A stretch of 64,000 nt of DNA, taken from Prolixibacteraceae bacterium UBA6029 (GTDB lineage: Bacteria; Bacteroidota; Bacteroidia; Bacteroidales; Prolixibacteraceae). The first letter of the stretch is position 1. Every line of letters begins with the position of its first letter. The notes beneath the pieces were generated by a model that saw only the letters and a program-made list of their open reading frames with translations, was not told the origin of the DNA and did no database searches. The translations under genes and the position numbers were made by a program. Location: assembly GCA_002429385.1 (NCBI GenBank), contig DIZL01000019.1:9844-73843 (forward strand), given 5' to 3'. Below, one piece after another: positions 61,693 to 64,000 of the stretch.

Positions 61693-64000
61693 TTAATTGC
61701 GCAACACGACCAATTTGGAAGTTACGACTTTACTCTTAGAAACAAAACGAATAGGATAAATGCCTTGGTCTATGCCTGAAATATTGACCTGATCCAGGGT
61801 TGAAGAAATCTTTTTCTGCAACATCAGTTTCCCGTTCATATCTGAAAGCAAAAGGTTTATTTCACCGTTATCTCCAATATTGGTTACATGAAAGAAATTG
61901 CCTGCCGGATTGGGGAAAATGCCAACGACTTTTTCTTCATGCTGTGGAATCCCTACCGGAAAACTAAATTCAGCAGTAATATTTTTGTTGCTGTACATCG
62001 CAATGGAAATTGTGTTTGAGGTACCGGTGACATCGCCGGACCATTTAATAAGCGGATAATCAGCATCAGGCAATAAGGTTATAGTGACTGAATCTCCATA
62101 GTTATAGTTCGTTTTATCCGGATTCTTCAGAATAGTTCCATGCGATGAACTTACATTTAAACTATACGTTTGGGTCTTGGCTTTATTCATTCCATACAGG
62201 TAGCCATAAAGAGCCATTTTGCCTCGCATGGTTTGTTGCGGAGTAAATTCAGAATGAGCATAGACATACCTGGTGTTAAAATACCCTTCGGCTTTTGGCC
62301 ATTTCGTTGCATAATCCGGATAGCACTTGACCACCATCCAGCTTGGACGGCTCATAATCATACCTGTACCCCAATCGTCCGTATTCAGGTAGGGTGTCTG
62401 ACCTGGATGTACACCCGGAGTACCATCATTACGTCCTGCGGTATACATGTTTTCGACGCTGCGCTTTGTCCCCAGGCTGGTGGAGGCTGTAGTCATTTGA
62501 ATCATATTTAGCGGATTCCTTCCCAGACCCCAGTCTGCTTCAAGTACAAGGGCATTTTCAAAAAATGCCTTATCTGAAAGGCTGGATGTTACTGCATGGG
62601 CGATCATGGTTCGTTGCACATTCTGTACGGTTTTCCAATACCCTGAGTTGGTGTCGTTAGCCCTTCTTGATGGCCTTGAAAGCGTATTGTTTGCTTCCTG
62701 GGTTTTAGCTTCATTGATGATCGAAGCCTTCATGTTGGATAGCAGGACAGGAAAGTGAACCGGACGTTTAGTCATCAGATAAGCTGCAGTTGACCATAAC
62801 TGATTTACGTTTGCATTTAAAATGGCGGAAGTGTTTGTTTTAGCAACGCTTTCGGCATTCACAACATTCTCATAGGCCACGTCGCCAGTAACATTGTATA
62901 GAAAAGCTGCTGCCATCATTTTCAGGTCTCTGCCCCGGAGGATAGCATCACCGACATCCTGTTTCAAATCGAGTTGCAGATCATCTAAGCTTCCGGCATA
63001 TTTATAGGCAACAATTGCCGAGTCCCGATAGGTTTTCATCAGGTCATCGAGTCCTGCAATCTGAAAACAATCAGACAGCATCGCACAATTAGCAGCATTG
63101 GCCCAGGCTGCAATTGCAGACGTACCTGCCTGGTACATGACATTGCTGCTGTTAGGGTTGGTTAACCCATGACCGTATCCTTTACCGTCACGCACGTTGA
63201 GCCAAAAGTCGACTTCATTTCTTGCCTCATCAAGGATATCAGGAATACCGTTACCACTTTCGGCAATGCCAAGATTATCGTCTGAGATGGAACCCCCAGT
63301 AAGTATAAATGGCAATAACATATCATAAATACTTGATATATGACCTAAATGTCTGTCCAGGTCGGCGGCATCAACATGACCTCCTGTCGCTTTTTGATTG
63401 AGCGGATTGCCTGGTTTATTATATTTGGCCCAGGCGTTTGGGTTATCCCATGGATCTCCACCTGTGAATGTTTTCCAATCGGGATGAAACTGATTCATGG
63501 TGGTTATATAAACCTTGGTGCTGCTGGGAGATATACCTGGAATATACAGTGGACGGCGCGGCACAGGAACCATATTCATGTTATCCTGACCAAGCCGCAT
63601 ATAGAAATAGCCTCGTGTAGAAACCTGGAACGGTTGATAATAAACGTCACGCCCAATGGTAAAATCCTGACTGCAACCAACATCTTCTACCGCCAGACGA
63701 TATGTTCCCGGAGTCGAAAAATCGGTAAAGTCAACTTTCCATACGTTTGAATTGATCAGGTTAAATCCTCCTGAATCACTGCCGTTGGCCTTCCAAAATG
63801 AGACAGAGCCGACTTCCTGTGACTTTTGGGTATTGATATCATAGATATAGACCTTCTTGCCCTGAAAATCTGCATAATTCCTGGCTCCGCCATCACCCAT
63901 CCATAGATACAAATCGGCACTTTTTACACTGGCATCATTCAGGTAACCCACCAGGTTGAGGTGAATGGCTTCTGATATATTATTTAAAATGTCAATCGTT
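61693..64000 (-). CDS. GH9 endoglucanase with type IX sorting tail, 5' end off the right edge
   Basis: The frame is open to the right edge (upstream of a GTG at 63951 it still reads ISEAIHLNLVGYLNDASVKS), so the true start lies outside. Seen: the cellulase N-terminal Ig-like module to about 63600, the GH9 barrel with GGHVDAADLDRHLGH (base Asp) and AYAHSEFTPQQ-like YVYAHSEFTPQQTMRG near the end of the barrel (acid Glu), a bacterial-repeat beta domain (YSLNVSSSHGTILKNPDKT, DSVTITLLPDADYPLIKWSG), and a type IX C-terminal sorting domain (IFPNPAGNFFHV to LVVLRN). It cleaves beta-1,4-glucans at the cell surface. First known gene of the run GH9-GH51-GH5-SGNH. Confidence 0.93.
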   Translation of the reverse strand, partial: TIDILNNISEAIHLNLVGYLNDASVKSADLYLWMGDGGARNYADFQGKKVYIYDINTQKSQEVGSVSFWKANGSDSGGFNLINSNVWKVDFTDFSTPGTYRLAVEDVGCSQDFTIGRDVYYQPFQVSTRGYFYMRLGQDNMNMVPVPRRPLYIPGISPSSTKVYITTMNQFHPDWKTFTGGDPWDNPNAWAKYNKPGNPLNQKATGGHVDAADLDRHLGHISSIYDMLLPFILTGGSISDDNLGIAESGNGIPDILDEARNEVDFWLNVRDGKGYGHGLTNPNSSNVMYQAGTSAIAAWANAANCAMLSDCFQIAGLDDLMKTYRDSAIVAYKYAGSLDDLQLDLKQDVGDAILRGRDLKMMAAAFLYNVTGDVAYENVVNAESVAKTNTSAILNANVNQLWSTAAYLMTKRPVHFPVLLSNMKASIINEAKTQEANNTLSRPSRRANDTNSGYWKTVQNVQRTMIAHAVTSSLSDKAFFENALVLEADWGLGRNPLNMIQMTTASTSLGTKRSVENMYTAGRNDGTPGVHPGQTPYLNTDDWGTGMIMSRPSWMVVKCYPDYATKWPKAEGYFNTRYVYAHSEFTPQQTMRGKMALYGYLYGMNKAKTQTYSLNVSSSHGTILKNPDKTNYNYGDSVTITLLPDADYPLIKWSGDVTGTSNTISIAMYSNKNITAEFSFPVGIPQHEEKVVGIFPNPAGNFFHVTNIGDNGEINLLLSDMNGKLMLQKKISSTLDQVNISGIDQGIYPIRFVSKSKVVTSKLVVLRN

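Overview
The window comes from a member of the Bacteroidota, most likely of the Bacteroidales/Marinilabiliales kind. Three things point there. Two secreted glycanases end in type IX secretion (Por) sorting tails. Several intergenic regions carry the Bacteroidota promoter pattern (TTG/TTTG, about 18-20 bp, then TAnnTTTG), and clear Shine-Dalgarno sites are rare. The gene families also fit: an S16 protein with a long Ala/Glu-rich tail, two-subunit methylmalonyl-CoA mutase, the sufBCD order, and a LytS/LytTR pair. The DNA is a chromosomal mosaic of housekeeping genes with carbohydrate-active accessory genes and many odd intergenic repeats.

Layout. 1-2560: the 5' part of a very large secreted Ig-repeat protein on the minus strand, running off the left edge. 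3.7-8.8 kb: a GH109-like oxidoreductase-fold glycosidase, a GIN-domain protein, the rpsP-rimM ribosome unit, a small coiled-coil membrane protein and a lipoprotein. 9.4-16.0 kb: prfB with its programmed +1 frameshift, an acetyltransferase, polyphosphate kinase read continuously into an ArsC-like domain, a TrmH-type methyltransferase, OxyR, tRNA-Glu and rpsT. 16.2-21.2 kb: sufBCD facing away from thiL across overlapping divergent promoters. 21.3-30.1 kb: a DUF4143-type ATPase, a DedA/ATP-grasp fusion, an epimerase, a GH9 glycanase, a beta-barrel protein, and a gene broken by one TGA.

30.7-48.6 kb: the methylmalonyl-CoA mutase pair, a second ATPase, an M19 dipeptidase, a lipoprotein with a LytS-type kinase and LytTR regulator, an OB-fold lipoprotein, a YdeI-like protein overlapping a beta-lactamase-fold hydrolase, a toxin-antitoxin pair and a Pif1-type helicase. 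49.2-53.9 kb: a GH10 xylanase 3' remnant abutting a third ATPase that has a perfect 33-bp palindrome at its start, a DoxX fusion protein, and two small genes, one interrupted by TGA. 54.2-64.0 kb: a minus-strand run for plant cell-wall glycans: GH3, a Tat-exported SGNH esterase, GH5-CBM6, GH51 and GH9 (open at the right edge). Together these could cleave cellulose/beta-glucan and arabinoxylan outside the cell and in the periplasm. No SusC/SusD pair lies in the window.

The least ordinary material is non-coding or at gene boundaries. At least six intergenic long hairpins have arms built from short tandem repeats. Two of them (30.3 and 53.2 kb) share conserved flanks around different cores, so they are copies of one element family. 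Three orphan P-loop ATPase genes each have a private repeat or palindrome just before the start. A single A in a homopolymer decides whether PPK1 and ArsC are one protein or two overlapping genes. Two unrelated genes are each split by one in-frame TGA although RF2 is encoded normally.
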